From Geminicoccaceae bacterium (GTDB lineage Bacteria; Pseudomonadota; Alphaproteobacteria; Geminicoccales; Geminicoccaceae): DNA of 64,000 nt. The notes below the pieces were generated by a model that was not told where the DNA came from, did no database searches, and was given only the letters and a program-made list of their open reading frames with translations. The DNA is taken from positions 116,933 to 180,932 of the forward strand of contig JACKIN010000008.1 of NCBI GenBank assembly GCA_020638495.1, in the 5' to 3' direction. Both the position numbers and the translations under genes were made by a program. Positions 27,794 through 36,590 of this stretch are shown in pieces (position 1 is the stretch's first letter; every line of letters begins with the position of its first letter).

Positions 27794-28981
27794 ATGAGCC
27801 AGAACGCCGCGATTCCCTCGCTCCTGCCCGTCTACAGCCGGATCGATCTCGCCTTCGAGCGAGGCGAGGGTTGCTGGCTCCATACCCGCGACGGCCGCCG
27901 CTTCCTCGATTTCTCGACCGGCATCGCGGTCAATGGCCTCGGCCACTGCCACCCGCATCTGGTCCAGGCCCTGCACGACCAGGCCAGCCGGCTCTGGCAC
28001 GTCTCCAATCTCTTCCGCATCGAGCAGCTCGAGCGGCTGGCCGACCGGCTGGTCGCCCACTCCTTCGCCGAGACGGTCTTCGTCGGCAATTCCGGCGCCG
28101 AGGCGATGGAGGCCTGCATCAAGATGGCGCGGCGCTTCCAGTGGCATCGCGGCCAGGCGGAGCGCAACCGCATCGTCACCTTCGAGGGCGCCTTCCACGG
28201 CCGCACCATGGCGACCATCTCGGCGGCCGGCGGTGCCAAGATGGTGGACGGCTTCGCGCCCCTGCTGGAAGGCTTCGACCGGGTGCCCTTCGGCGACTGG
28301 GCGGCGCTCGAGGCGGCGGTCACCGACCGCACCGCGGCGGTGATGATGGAGCCGATCCAGGGCGAGGGCGGCATCCGCCCGCTCGAGCGGCAGTTCCTGG
28401 CGGACCTGCGCGAGCTCTGCGACGCCCATGACATCCTCCTCGTCTTCGACGAGGTGCAGTGCGGCATGGGCCGCACCGGCCGGCTCTTCGCCTATGAGCA
28501 TTTGGGCGTGACCCCGGACATCATGGGCCTCGCCAAGGGTCTCGGCGGCGGCTTCCCCATTGGCGCCTGCGTCGCCACCGCCCGTGCCGCCTCCGGCATG
28601 ACCGCCTCGACGCACGGCTCGACCTTCGGCGGCAACCCGCTCGCCTGCGCGGTCGCCAACGCGGTGCTCGACGTCATGCTCGAGGACGGCTTCCTCGACC
28701 AGGTGAACGCGCGCGGCGCCTATCTGCGCGAGCAGGCAGAGGGGCTCGCCGGGCGCCATCCCGACGAGATCGAGCTGGTGCGGGGCACAGGGTTGATGCT
28801 CGGCATCAAGACGCGCCGCAACAACCTGGAGTTCGCCGCCGAGTTGCGCGCGGCCGGGCTCCTGGTCGTGCCCGCCGCCGACAATGTCGTCCGCCTGCTG
28901 CCGCCTCTGGTCATCAGCGAGGCCGAGATCGACCAGGCGATCGAGATGATCGAATCCTGTTGCCGGGCCCGGGCGGCGTGA
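27794..28981 (+). CDS. argD: Acetylornithine aminotransferase
   Basis: A 395-residue class III PLP-dependent transaminase. [16 protein letters not shown], the EGAFHGRTM segment, [12 protein letters not shown] and the PLP lysine in [14 protein letters not shown] are in place. ArgD converts N-acetylglutamate semialdehyde to N-acetylornithine in arginine synthesis, and often also acts in lysine synthesis. Placement directly before argF and hslO is an alphaproteobacterial arrangement and separates it from other class III transaminases. Length is normal. Confidence 0.95.
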   Translation: MSQNAAIPSLLPVYSRIDLAFERGEGCWLHTRDGRRFLDFSTGIAVNGLGHCHPHLVQALHDQASRLWHVSNLFRIEQLERLADRLVAHSFAETVFVGNSGAEAMEACIKMARRFQWHRGQAERNRIVTFEGAFHGRTMATISAAGGAKMVDGFAPLLEGFDRVPFGDWAALEAAVTDRTAAVMMEPIQGEGGIRPLERQFLADLRELCDAHDILLVFDEVQCGMGRTGRLFAYEHLGVTPDIMGLAKGLGGGFPIGACVATARAASGMTASTHGSTFGGNPLACAVANAVLDVMLEDGFLDQVNARGAYLREQAEGLAGRHPDEIELVRGTGLMLGIKTRRNNLEFAAELRAAGLLVVPAADNVVRLLPPLVISEAEIDQAIEMIESCCRARAA

Positions 28982-29883
28982 CCGGGCCTCGTCACTTCCT
29001 CGATCTCTCGGCGGTCGACGCCGCCACGCTGCGCGCCATGCTGGACGCCGCGGTGGCGATGAAGGCGGGGCGCGACAGGGGCCAGCCGCTCGCCGGCAAG
29101 GCCGTGGCGATGATCTTCGAGAAGCCTTCGACCCGCACGCGCGTCTCGTTCGAGGTCGGCATCCGCCAGCTCGGCGGGGCGCCGATCGTGCTCAATGCCA
29201 GGGAGATGCAGCTCGGCCGCGGCGAGACGGCGGCCGATACCGCGGCCGTGCTGTCGCGCTATGTCGATGCGATCATGATCCGCACCGACCGGCACGAGAA
29301 GCTGCTGGAGCTCGCGGCGCATGCCACGATCCCGGTGATCAACGGCCTGACCGATGCCTCGCATCCCTGCCAGATCATGGCCGACGTGCTCACCTTCGAG
29401 GAGCACCGGGGGCCGATTCGGGGCAGGAAGCTCGCCTGGTCCGGCGACGGCAACAATGTCGCGACCTCCTTCATCCATGCCGCCGGCCGCTTCGACTTCG
29501 AGCTCGCCATCGCCTGCCCCGCCGAGCTGCCGCCCGATGAGGCAGCGCTCGACTGGGCGAGGGCGCATCAGGCGCGGGTATCGGTCACGACCGATCCTTT
29601 TGCGGCGGTGGCCGGCGCCGATGCCGTCATCACCGACACGCGGGTCTCGATGGGCGACGCCGACGCCGAGCGCCGCCACCGCCTGCTCGAGCCTTTCGCG
29701 GTCGATGCCCGGCTCATGGCGGCGGCCCGGCCGGATGCGCTCTTCCTCCATTGCCTGCCGGCACACCGCGGCGAGGAGGTGGCGGCCGAGGTCATCGACG
29801 GGCCGCAGAGCGTGGTCTTCGACGAGGCGGAAAACCGGCTGCACGCCCAGAAAGCCATTCTCGCCTGGTGCCTGGGCGGGTAG
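28978..29883 (+). CDS. argF: Ornithine carbamoyltransferase
   Basis: A 301-residue enzyme making citrulline from ornithine and carbamoyl phosphate. The carbamoyl-phosphate site [13 protein letters not shown], the HPCQ motif (in [11 protein letters not shown]) and the ornithine-site [10 protein letters not shown] are all present. The GTG at 28978 overlaps the argD stop (GTGA), giving the expected start [11 protein letters not shown]; a TTG 18 bases earlier is less likely. It is followed 10 bases later by hslO. Confidence 0.95.
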   Translation: MTGPRHFLDLSAVDAATLRAMLDAAVAMKAGRDRGQPLAGKAVAMIFEKPSTRTRVSFEVGIRQLGGAPIVLNAREMQLGRGETAADTAAVLSRYVDAIMIRTDRHEKLLELAAHATIPVINGLTDASHPCQIMADVLTFEEHRGPIRGRKLAWSGDGNNVATSFIHAAGRFDFELAIACPAELPPDEAALDWARAHQARVSVTTDPFAAVAGADAVITDTRVSMGDADAERRHRLLEPFAVDARLMAAARPDALFLHCLPAHRGEEVAAEVIDGPQSVVFDEAENRLHAQKAILAWCLGG

Positions 29884-29893
29884 CATCGTCGCC

Positions 29894-30817
29894 ATGAACG
29901 TTTCATCGACCTCCCATCTCGACGTCATGCGGCCTTTTCAGCTCGAGAAATCGCAGCTGCGCGGGCGGCTGGTGCGGCTCGGCGGCGCGGTCGACGCCGT
30001 GCTCAAGGCGCATGCCTATCCCAAGCCGGTCTCCGACATGCTGGGCGAGCTTCTGGTGCTCGCCGGCGGGCTGGCCGGCGGGCTCAAGTTCGACGGCCGC
30101 TTCTCGCTGCAGGTGCGCGGCGAGGGCGTCGTCCGCCTGATGGTGGCGGACGTCACCAATGACGGGCAGATGCGCGGCTATGCGAGCTTCGATGCCGAGC
30201 GTTTCGACGGGCCCGACGAGGACCCCGCCGGGTTCGGCGATCTGGTCGGCTCGGGCCTCATGGCGCTGACCGTCGACCAGGCGGCGGCCGGCGGCGAGAC
30301 CTACCAGGGCATCGTCCGGCTGGACGGCCGCTCGCTCCGCGACAGCATGCTGACCTATTTCCACCAGTCCGAGCAGGTGCCGACCGGCATCCGCTCGGTC
30401 GTCGCCTATGACGAGGTGGCGGCCCAGTGGCGGGCGGCCGCCGTCATCGTGCAGGCGATGCCCGAGGAAGGCTCGCCGGGCGAGCGGGACCGCGAGGAGG
30501 ACTGGCGGCGCACGATGGTGCTCCTGCAGACGGCGAGCGACAACGAGCTGCTCGACCCGGAGCTGGCGCCCGACACGCTGCTCTATCGCCTCTTCCACGA
30601 GGACGGCGTGCGGGTGTTCGAGCCGCTCGACCTCGCCTTCGGCTGCAGCTGCGACGACGGCCGGGTCGGCCGGATGCTGCGCCGCTTCGAACGCGACGAG
30701 GTCCTGGAGATGCGCGATCCCAGCGGTGCGGTGGTCGTCACCTGCGAGTTCTGCAGCCGGGTCTACCGGCTGAGCGACGCCGATATCTTCACCCTGTTCG
30801 AGGACAGCCTGCATTGA
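29894..30817 (+). CDS. hslO: Hsp33 redox-regulated chaperone
   Basis: A 307-residue Hsp33 protein. The four zinc-binding cysteines that sense oxidation are Cys251 and Cys253 (GCSCDDG) and Cys284 and Cys287 (CEFC), matching the family CxC-x(~30)-CxxC pattern. The N-terminal substrate-binding part includes FSLQVRGEG and TYFHQSEQVPT. Oxidation releases zinc and activates holdase activity. It ends the argD-argF-hslO run, and its stop overlaps the TTG start of the next gene. Confidence 0.95.
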   Translation: MNVSSTSHLDVMRPFQLEKSQLRGRLVRLGGAVDAVLKAHAYPKPVSDMLGELLVLAGGLAGGLKFDGRFSLQVRGEGVVRLMVADVTNDGQMRGYASFDAERFDGPDEDPAGFGDLVGSGLMALTVDQAAAGGETYQGIVRLDGRSLRDSMLTYFHQSEQVPTGIRSVVAYDEVAAQWRAAAVIVQAMPEEGSPGERDREEDWRRTMVLLQTASDNELLDPELAPDTLLYRLFHEDGVRVFEPLDLAFGCSCDDGRVGRMLRRFERDEVLEMRDPSGAVVVTCEFCSRVYRLSDADIFTLFEDSLH

Positions 30818-31392
30818 GCATCCGCACCGCGCTCGGCCTTGCCACCGTTCTCCTGATCGCCGCCTGCACCGGCCCCGAGATCCGCGAGCCGGTGGAGGTG
30901 ACCAGCGCCAAGCCGCCCTTGATCTTCACCGTGGCCGAGGCCGTGATCACCGACACCAGCCAGCTGCCGGAGACCGCCACCTTCCGCGACCGGCAATGGA
31001 GCGAGCGGCTCTCGGACGCGACCGAGGCCTTCCTGCTCGACCGGCTCCAGACCGGCTCGGGCCAGGGCTGGCTGCAGGTGACCATCGAGCAGGCGAGCCT
31101 CGTCGAGGCGGATCTGCCGACCGCGTCCGGCATCGGCGCCGCCCTGCGGCGGGAGCCCGACCGGGTGCTCGAGGCACAGCTCGCCGTGCGCATCGCGGTC
31201 ATGGGCCCCGACGGGCTCGAGCAGGTCTACGCCGACACCGAGGTGAGCCGGCGCCGGCCGATCCTGCGCAACACCTCGGTCATGGCACGCGACGCCGAGG
31301 CCCAGCGGCTGATCGGCGATTTCCTCGAGCAGTTCGACGACGCGCTGACCCAGAACGCGCGGCAGAATCTCGGCGCCTGGCTCGTCTACTGA
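30814..31392 (+). CDS. Lipoprotein of unknown function
   Basis: A 192-residue predicted lipoprotein: the signal SIRTALGLATVLLIAAC has a lipobox IAAC at about residue 17. The mature part has an alternating beta-like segment (GWLQVTIEQASLVEADLP) and ends QNARQNLGAWLVY. No catalytic motif was recognised. The start is a TTG that overlaps the hslO stop (TTGA), which gives a complete signal peptide; no ATG start would. It probably shares the hslO transcript. Confidence 0.72.
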   Translation: MSIRTALGLATVLLIAACTGPEIREPVEVTSAKPPLIFTVAEAVITDTSQLPETATFRDRQWSERLSDATEAFLLDRLQTGSGQGWLQVTIEQASLVEADLPTASGIGAALRREPDRVLEAQLAVRIAVMGPDGLEQVYADTEVSRRRPILRNTSVMARDAEAQRLIGDFLEQFDDALTQNARQNLGAWLVY

Positions 31393-31419
31393 GCGCCGGC
31401 CCGACGACGGAGCAGCAGC

Positions 31420-32748
31420 GTGAGCCACGTCTTCTATCGTCATCTGCGCGAGACCTACCCGACGGCGGCGAAGGGTGACGGGGTTCATGTCGTCGACACG
31501 GACGGCAAGCGCTATCTCGATGCCTCGGGCGGTGCCGCCGTCTCCTGCCTCGGTCACAGCCACCCGGGCGTGATCGCCGCGATCAAGGCGCAGCTCGACG
31601 CCATCCCCTATGCCCATACCGGCTTCTTCACGAGCGAGCCGGCCGAGGCGCTGGCCGATCTCCTGGTCGAGAAGGCGCCGCCCGGCATCGACCGCGTCTA
31701 TTTCGTCTCGGGCGGGTCGGAGGCGGTGGAGGCGGCGCTCAAGCTGGCCCGCCAGTATTTCCTCGAGATCGGCGAGCCGCAGCGCAAGCGCTTCGTCGCG
31801 CGCCGGCAGAGCTATCACGGCAACACGCTGGGTGCCCTCGCCGTCGGCGGCAATGCCCTGCGCCGGGCGCAGTTCGAGCCGATCCTGATCGACGCCGATC
31901 ATCTCACACCCTGCTACGCCTATCGGGAGAAGGCGGCCGAGGAGACGGAGGAGGCCTTCGGCCAGCGCCTCGCGGCGGAGCTCGAGGCCTATCTGGAGCG
32001 CGTCGGGCCCGAGACGGTGATCGCCTTCGTCGCCGAGACGTTGGTCGGCGCCACGCTGGGTGCCGTGCCCCCCGTTCCCGGCTATTTCCGCCGGGTCCGC
32101 GAGATCCTCGATCGCCACGGCATCCTCCTCGTCCTCGACGAGGTGATGTGCGGCATGGGCCGCACCGGCACGCTCTTCGCCTCGGAGCAGGAGGGCATTA
32201 CCCCGGACCTCGTCTGCGTCGCCAAGGGGCTCGGCGCCGGCTACCAGCCGATCGGGGCGACGCTCGTGCACGGGCGGATCGCGGCGGCGATCGAGCGTGG
32301 CAGCGGCTTCTTCCAGCATGGCCACACCTACATGGCCCATCCGACGGCCTGCGCCGCCGGCCTCGCCGTGCAGCGGGCGATCGAGGACGAGGGCCTGCTC
32401 GAGCGGGTCGAGAGGATGGGCGAGCTGCTCGAGCGAAGCCTGATCGAGCGCTTCGGCAACCATCGCCATGTCGGCGACATTCGGGGGCGCGGCCTCTTCC
32501 GCGGCCTCGAGCTGGTTGCCGACCGCGCCACCAGGGCACCCTTCGATCCCGCGGCGGCGCTCAACCGGCGGATCAAGAAGGCGGCGATGCAGGCGGGCCT
32601 GATGTGCTACCCGATGGGCGGCACGATCGACGGCCGCAGCGGCGATCACATCCTGATCGCCCCGCCCTTCATCGTCGACGAGAGCCACATCGCCGAGCTC
32701 ACGGACCGGCTGGGCCTGGCCGTCGACGAGGCGATAGCGTCGCTCTGA
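31420..32748 (+). CDS. Class III (aspartate-family) PLP aminotransferase, substrate unknown
   Basis: A 442-residue transaminase: FVSGGSEAVEAALKLARQYF, RRQSYHGNTLGAL, LDEVMCGMGRTG and the PLP lysine in CVAKGLGAGYQPIGATL. It is longer than ArgD and resembles omega-amino acid or diamine transaminases using pyruvate or 2-oxoglutarate. Neighbours (a lipoprotein and alkB) do not indicate a substrate. A GTG at 31420 gives the start; AGCAGCAGC precedes it with no clear Shine-Dalgarno sequence. Confidence 0.9.
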   Translation: MSHVFYRHLRETYPTAAKGDGVHVVDTDGKRYLDASGGAAVSCLGHSHPGVIAAIKAQLDAIPYAHTGFFTSEPAEALADLLVEKAPPGIDRVYFVSGGSEAVEAALKLARQYFLEIGEPQRKRFVARRQSYHGNTLGALAVGGNALRRAQFEPILIDADHLTPCYAYREKAAEETEEAFGQRLAAELEAYLERVGPETVIAFVAETLVGATLGAVPPVPGYFRRVREILDRHGILLVLDEVMCGMGRTGTLFASEQEGITPDLVCVAKGLGAGYQPIGATLVHGRIAAAIERGSGFFQHGHTYMAHPTACAAGLAVQRAIEDEGLLERVERMGELLERSLIERFGNHRHVGDIRGRGLFRGLELVADRATRAPFDPAAALNRRIKKAAMQAGLMCYPMGGTIDGRSGDHILIAPPFIVDESHIAELTDRLGLAVDEAIASL

Positions 32749-32753
32749 GCTGC

Positions 32754-33332
32754 ATGGCCGCTGCCGGCAATCTCCTCCCCCGCGACGGGATTCTGCGTCT
32801 CGTGGGCGAGGCGGTGCCCGAGCCGGATGAGGTCATGGCGCGGCTCCTGGCGGAGATCGAGTGGCGCCAGGACATCGCCATGATCGTCGGGCGGCCGGTG
32901 AAGCTGCCGCGCCTGACCGCCTGGCATGGCGACGCCGGCTACCGCTACAGCGGCATCGACAACCCGCCCAAGGCGTGGACGCCGCTCCTGCTCGAGCTTC
33001 GGTCGGTTGCGGAGCGGGTCGCCGGTTCGGCCTTCAACAGCGTGCTGCTCAACCTCTACCGCGACGGCAGCGACGGCATGGGCTGGCATGCGGACGACGA
33101 GCGGCCGCTCGGCCAAGACCCGGTGATCGCCAGCCTCTCCTTCGGCGCGACCCGCCGGTTCCGGCTCAAGCACCGGACGGAGCCCGGCAATTCCCTCACG
33201 CTCGAGCTGCCGCCCGGCTCGTGCCTCGTCATGGCCGGCGCCTTGCAGCATCACTGGCGGCATGCGCTGCCGAAGACGCGACGGGCCGTGGGGCCCAGGG
33301 TCAACCTGACCTTCCGCCTGATCCGGCGCTGA
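32754..33332 (+). CDS. alkB: AlkB-family 2-oxoglutarate/Fe(II) dioxygenase (DNA repair)
   Basis: A 192-residue AlkB-type demethylase that removes alkyl groups from DNA or RNA bases. Iron ligands are His112 and Asp114 (WHADDE) and His170 (HHWRHALP). The 2-oxoglutarate arginines lie in RRAVGPRVNLTFR. LNLYRDGSDGMGWH and SLSFGATRRFRLKHR resemble the ALKBH2/AlkB2-like group. It starts five bases after the aminotransferase gene, and its last 32 bases overlap the convergent mesaconyl-CoA hydratase gene. Confidence 0.93.
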   Translation: MAAAGNLLPRDGILRLVGEAVPEPDEVMARLLAEIEWRQDIAMIVGRPVKLPRLTAWHGDAGYRYSGIDNPPKAWTPLLLELRSVAERVAGSAFNSVLLNLYRDGSDGMGWHADDERPLGQDPVIASLSFGATRRFRLKHRTEPGNSLTLELPPGSCLVMAGALQHHWRHALPKTRRAVGPRVNLTFRLIRR

Positions 33333-34401
33333 GGGCGGCCCGGGTCGGCATCAGCCCCCAGTAGTCGAGATCGAGCAGCACGTCCGGCAGGTAGCGGCCG
33401 TCGGTGTCGCGCAGCGGGTAGTCGTGGCAAGGGCGGTTCTTCGTGGCGACGAGCCGGAGCCTGAGCGCACCGCAATCGTCGCGCTCGGCGAGCGGCGCCT
33501 TGTCCAGCACCTCCGACCAGGCGAAGACGGTGTCGCCCGCCAGGGCCGGGTTGGCGTGGGTGCCGGCGTTGATCGCGAGCAGGTGCCAGAGATTGCCGAG
33601 GCCGTTGAACGAGAGGGCCCGGGCGAGGCTGATGACCACCCCGCCATAGACGATGACGGCGCCGAGCCGGCCGGCCCGCTCGGCGTGGTCGTTGAAATGC
33701 ACGCGCGCCGTGTTCTGGTAGAGCCGGGTGGCGAGACGGTGCTCGCTCTCCATGATGCCCATGCCGTCGACATGGTCGATGCGCTCGCCCTTCGCGTAGC
33801 CCTCGAAGGTGAGGGCCGAGCCGCTGGCCACGGGATCCAGTGCCAAGCGGCCGAGCCCCGCCGGGACGGCGAGGGTCGCGGCATCGACCGCAGGTGCCAG
33901 GGTCGGCACCGAGGTTTCGGGCGCCGGGCTCGCCGCGTCCCGCTTGCGCACCATGACCCAGCGGCAGAACTCGAGCACCGGGCGGCCGTCCTGGTCGATG
34001 CCGACCGTCCGCACGTAGACGATGCCCGTCCTGCCGCTCGAGGTCTCCTTCAGGCCGATCACCGTCGATGTCGCGGCGAGCGTGTCGCCCGGCCGGACGA
34101 GGCGATGGAAACGCCCTTCCGCGTAGCCGAGATTGGCGACCGCGTTGAGCGAGATGTCCGGCACGCTCTTGCCGAAGACGAGGTGGAAGGCGAGGAGATC
34201 GTCGACCGGCAGGCCGTCCACGCCATTGGCAAGGGCCGCGGGCAGCGAACAATGGGGGAGGAAGCGCGAGCCGGTGAGCGCCAGATGGAGCGTGGCATCG
34301 GCGGCGCCGACCGTGCGCGGCGTGGCGTGGCGGATCACCTCGCCGAGCCGGAAGTCCTCGAAAAACCGCCCTGGGGTGGTCTTGCTCCCGGACTTGATCA
34401 T
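33301..34401 (-). CDS. mch: MaoC-family mesaconyl-CoA hydratase
   Basis: About 366 residues with two hot-dog (MaoC) domains. The N-terminal part (GRFFEDFRLGEVIRHATPRT, then DDLLAFHLVFGKSVPDISLN and VANLGYAEGRF) matches remembered Rhodobacter mesaconyl-CoA hydratase closely. That enzyme converts mesaconyl-CoA to beta-methylmalyl-CoA in the ethylmalonyl-CoA pathway for acetate or C1 assimilation. The start at 34401 gives IKSGSKTTPGRFFEDF; a longer open frame upstream is not family-like. Other pathway genes (ccr, ecm, msd, mcl) are not in the window. Confidence 0.9.
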   Translation of the reverse strand: MIKSGSKTTPGRFFEDFRLGEVIRHATPRTVGAADATLHLALTGSRFLPHCSLPAALANGVDGLPVDDLLAFHLVFGKSVPDISLNAVANLGYAEGRFHRLVRPGDTLAATSTVIGLKETSSGRTGIVYVRTVGIDQDGRPVLEFCRWVMVRKRDAASPAPETSVPTLAPAVDAATLAVPAGLGRLALDPVASGSALTFEGYAKGERIDHVDGMGIMESEHRLATRLYQNTARVHFNDHAERAGRLGAVIVYGGVVISLARALSFNGLGNLWHLLAINAGTHANPALAGDTVFAWSEVLDKAPLAERDDCGALRLRLVATKNRPCHDYPLRDTDGRYLPDVLLDLDYWGLMPTRAALSAGSGGRSG

Positions 34402-34583
34402 GCTGCCGCTCCGGCTTCGGGTGATGCACATCGTCGAACCGGCTCGACCTTGATCGAACAGGGCGCGGAAGGTGATGCCGCACGGCGCCGCACGGGTGGA
34501 ATCCACGAAGAATTGTATCTCCTCGGGCAACGGGAAGGATGGTGGACAGTTGAGGGCAGCAGCGGCTCGCGGCCATTCAACCC

Positions 34584-34612
34584 TTGTGGCGAGACGGCAA
34601 CCGTGCTTAGCT
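34584..34612 (+). promoter_or_regulatory. Candidate promoter of the small secreted-protein gene
   Basis: TTGTGG (34584-34589) and TTAGCT (34607-34612) are spaced by 17 bases and lie 29 bases before the start codon of the gene at 34642. Match to the sigma-70-type consensus is partial. Confidence 0.35.
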
Positions 34613-34641
34613 GACGTTCGATTGCAGGAAGGAGGCTCCCG

Positions 34642-34893
34642 ATGCGGAAGACGCTCTTGGTCGCAGCGGCGTGTGGTGCGCTGATGGTGGCAAGCGCCGG
34701 CACGGCTGATGCGGGACTCTTCGGCAACGCCAGGGTTCAGAATGCCGCATACAACTTCTGGAATCCTTCGCCGACCGTCGGTGTGAACGCCTTTCGGCCG
34801 AAGGGGACGGAGAAGCTGACCCAGACGGCGAACAAGGTGATCTACGCGCTCTTTCGTGTGAGCAACTTCACCTATCTGTTCGGGCTGCGCTGA
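34642..34893 (+). CDS. Small secreted protein, function unknown
   Basis: An 83-residue protein with a clear signal peptide (RKTLLVAAACGALMVASAG, cleavage after TADA). The mature part is about 59 residues (GLFGNARVQNAAYNFWNPSP ...) ending NFTYLFGLR, with several aromatic residues. A very strong Shine-Dalgarno sequence, GGAAGGAGG at 34627-34635, sits six bases before the ATG, suggesting high translation. There is no recognised domain. Its G+C content is lower than that of its neighbours. Confidence 0.7.
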   Translation: MRKTLLVAAACGALMVASAGTADAGLFGNARVQNAAYNFWNPSPTVGVNAFRPKGTEKLTQTANKVIYALFRVSNFTYLFGLR

Positions 34894-34951
34894 CATCCGG
34901 TAGAGCTGGAGAAGAGGCGCCGCTGCCGGCGCCTGCGTTCGGTTTTCCGTG

Positions 34952-36085
34952 ATGCGCTGGCTGGTATTGCTACTGGCCGGCGCGTTGGCGTTTGGCATTG
35001 CAGGCCTGGCGGTGCCGCGGCTGATCGGAGCCCTCCTCAGATTGCCGGGTGACGAGGCTGTCGAGGTGGCGGTGGCTGGCGAGCATCTGCGGATGGTCTC
35101 CTATCTGCGAGGGGTGGGCTCGCGCCAGCGCTCGATCGCCTTCATGCCCGAGCGACGAAGCCTGGCCGAGCTCGGCATCCTCTATTATGACCGGGCCACT
35201 CAGGCTCCAGCGGATTCGCCACAACAGCGCGAGCTGCTCGGCTCGAGCCTGGATGCGTTCCAGGAGAGCCTGACCTACTCGCCCGTCCAGCCGATGGCTT
35301 GGTACATGGTTGCCGAGATCGAACTCGAGCAGAGCGCGCTCGAGGCCGCCGCGCGGGCTTTCGACTGGTCGATCCTCACCAGCGGCTATCTTCAGCAGCA
35401 GACGAGGCCGCGAACGCTGCTCGGACTCCGGCTCTGGGACCGGCTCCAGGAGGCGACCCGTGCCCGCTTGTTGGACAGCATCGTCGCGACCCTGCAGGCG
35501 GAGCCGGAGCTGGTCGCCCAGGCCGCGGTCGATGCCGGGATCAGCGACGACATCGACAGCCGGCTTCGGGCGTTTGGGGAGCGTGGCAGCCTGCGGGCGG
35601 CGCAGCTTCGGGCGGCGATCCGGCGCAATCGCCACGCTTTGGCAAGAACCGCATCGGAGGAGCCGGTGGACATGCGACGCCTGCTTGTGGCGAGCACGGT
35701 CATCCTGACGGCCAGCGTGCCGCAATTCGCGCAAGCGATGACCGTCGAGCAGTATCTCGCCATCACCAGGGACCAGGTGCCCGACCAGCCGCCCGAGAGC
35801 GTCTTTCCCTACCTGACGGGCGTGCTCGACGGGCTCTTGATGCTCAACCAGTTCAATGGCGACGAGGGCGAGCCGCTCTTCTGCATGCCGGCCGGCGAGG
35901 AGATCGAGATCAACCTGCCCGAGTTCAAGCGCACCTTCGATGCCATGCTCGACGAGTTCGAGCGCGAGCTTCCGGACTTCGCCGACCTGGCACGAACGCG
36001 CAGCGTCGGCCTCGCCGCCCTCGACCTGATGACCCGGCTCCATCCTTGCGACAGCGAAATTCCGGAACCCTCTAGCGCAGGTTGA
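34952..36085 (+). CDS. Membrane-anchored helical protein fused in frame to a secreted Rap1a/Tai-like domain
   Basis: A 377-residue frame with two parts. Residues 1-240 begin with a membrane anchor (RWLVLLLAGALAFGIAGLAV) and continue as a helical, TPR-like region (LGILYYDRATQAP, AWYMVAEIELEQSA). Residues 241-377 begin with a second complete signal peptide (RRLLVASTVILTASVPQFAQA) and then a small domain with YLTGVLDGLLML, FCMPAG and LHPC. The two cysteines and spacing recall Rap1a/Tai-type immunity proteins. The internal ATG at 35672 has its own GGAGGAG. Either one fused protein is made or two products come from one frame. GTG at 34949 is an alternative start. Confidence 0.6.
   Translation: MRWLVLLLAGALAFGIAGLAVPRLIGALLRLPGDEAVEVAVAGEHLRMVSYLRGVGSRQRSIAFMPERRSLAELGILYYDRATQAPADSPQQRELLGSSLDAFQESLTYSPVQPMAWYMVAEIELEQSALEAAARAFDWSILTSGYLQQQTRPRTLLGLRLWDRLQEATRARLLDSIVATLQAEPELVAQAAVDAGISDDIDSRLRAFGERGSLRAAQLRAAIRRNRHALARTASEEPVDMRRLLVASTVILTASVPQFAQAMTVEQYLAITRDQVPDQPPESVFPYLTGVLDGLLMLNQFNGDEGEPLFCMPAGEEIEINLPEFKRTFDAMLDEFERELPDFADLARTRSVGLAALDLMTRLHPCDSEIPEPSSAG
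35672..36085 (+). CDS. Possible internal gene: secreted Rap1a/Tai-like immunity-domain protein
   Basis: Nested in frame at the 3' end of the larger frame. An ATG with GGAGGAG nine bases upstream starts a normal signal peptide (RRLLVASTVILTASVPQFAQA). A mature domain of about 115 residues has the pattern YLTGVLDGL, then FCMP, a helix, and a final HPC, as in Rap1a/Tai-like proteins with a disulfide. A second signal peptide inside a protein is very rare, so independent translation is plausible. Rap1a proteins are known as immunity factors for type VI secretion amidases, but the fold is also found elsewhere. Confidence 0.5.
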   Translation: MRRLLVASTVILTASVPQFAQAMTVEQYLAITRDQVPDQPPESVFPYLTGVLDGLLMLNQFNGDEGEPLFCMPAGEEIEINLPEFKRTFDAMLDEFERELPDFADLARTRSVGLAALDLMTRLHPCDSEIPEPSSAG

Positions 36086-36590
36086 CCGCCGCGTCGCGCC
36101 AGATGCCGATCTCCCGGGTGCGGGCGATGAGCTGGAGCGATTGGTAGAGCGGTGGCGCCTCGGGCCGCGTGAAGGCCCAGCCCTGGCGAAGCATCTCCGA
36201 GGCGAGGTCGAGCCGATCGTCCAGCATCCGCCGCCCGGCCACCGTGCAGCGCCCGTCGAGCAGGCCGGCGCTCCGCCGCCCGACGATGTCGCAATGCACG
36301 AAGCCGCCGGCGAGGTCCTCGAGGATCAAAACGGCGCGCGGGCCGCATGACGTGGGCACCGTCGCCTGTCGGCAGGTTCGGTCAAAGGTCGGGATGTCGA
36401 TGCCGAAGAGCGCCACCTCGCGCCCGCCGATCGAGAGATAGCCGTCGCTGGTGACCCGGGCAAAGCCCTCGACCATCTGAGCGAGGCCGATGGACGGCAG
36501 CAGGCCGAGCGCCAGCGTCAGGCTAGTAGATCGGAAAACGCGCGCAGAGCGTCGCCACGCGGCCGCGCACCGCCGCCTCGACCTCGCCAT
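36072..36590 (-). CDS. Exported SNase-like (thermonuclease fold) protein with degenerate active site
   Basis: A protein of about 172 residues. After a basic N-terminus and hydrophobic stretch ([15 protein letters not shown]) it has the staphylococcal-nuclease-fold pattern: [36 protein letters not shown] and [14 protein letters not shown]. The usual catalytic residues look lost: the DGDT segment reads SDGY, the Arg before YGID is Ala, and the APE glutamate is Thr. It is therefore probably not an active nuclease. The start is uncertain: ATG at 36590 overlaps glyA by 68 bases; ATG at 36476 would remove the signal sequence. It overlaps the convergent secreted-protein gene by 14 bases. Confidence 0.6.
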   Translation of the reverse strand: MARSRRRCAAAWRRSARVFRSTSLTLALGLLPSIGLAQMVEGFARVTSDGYLSIGGREVALFGIDIPTFDRTCRQATVPTSCGPRAVLILEDLAGGFVHCDIVGRRSAGLLDGRCTVAGRRMLDDRLDLASEMLRQGWAFTRPEAPPLYQSLQLIARTREIGIWRDAAVNLR

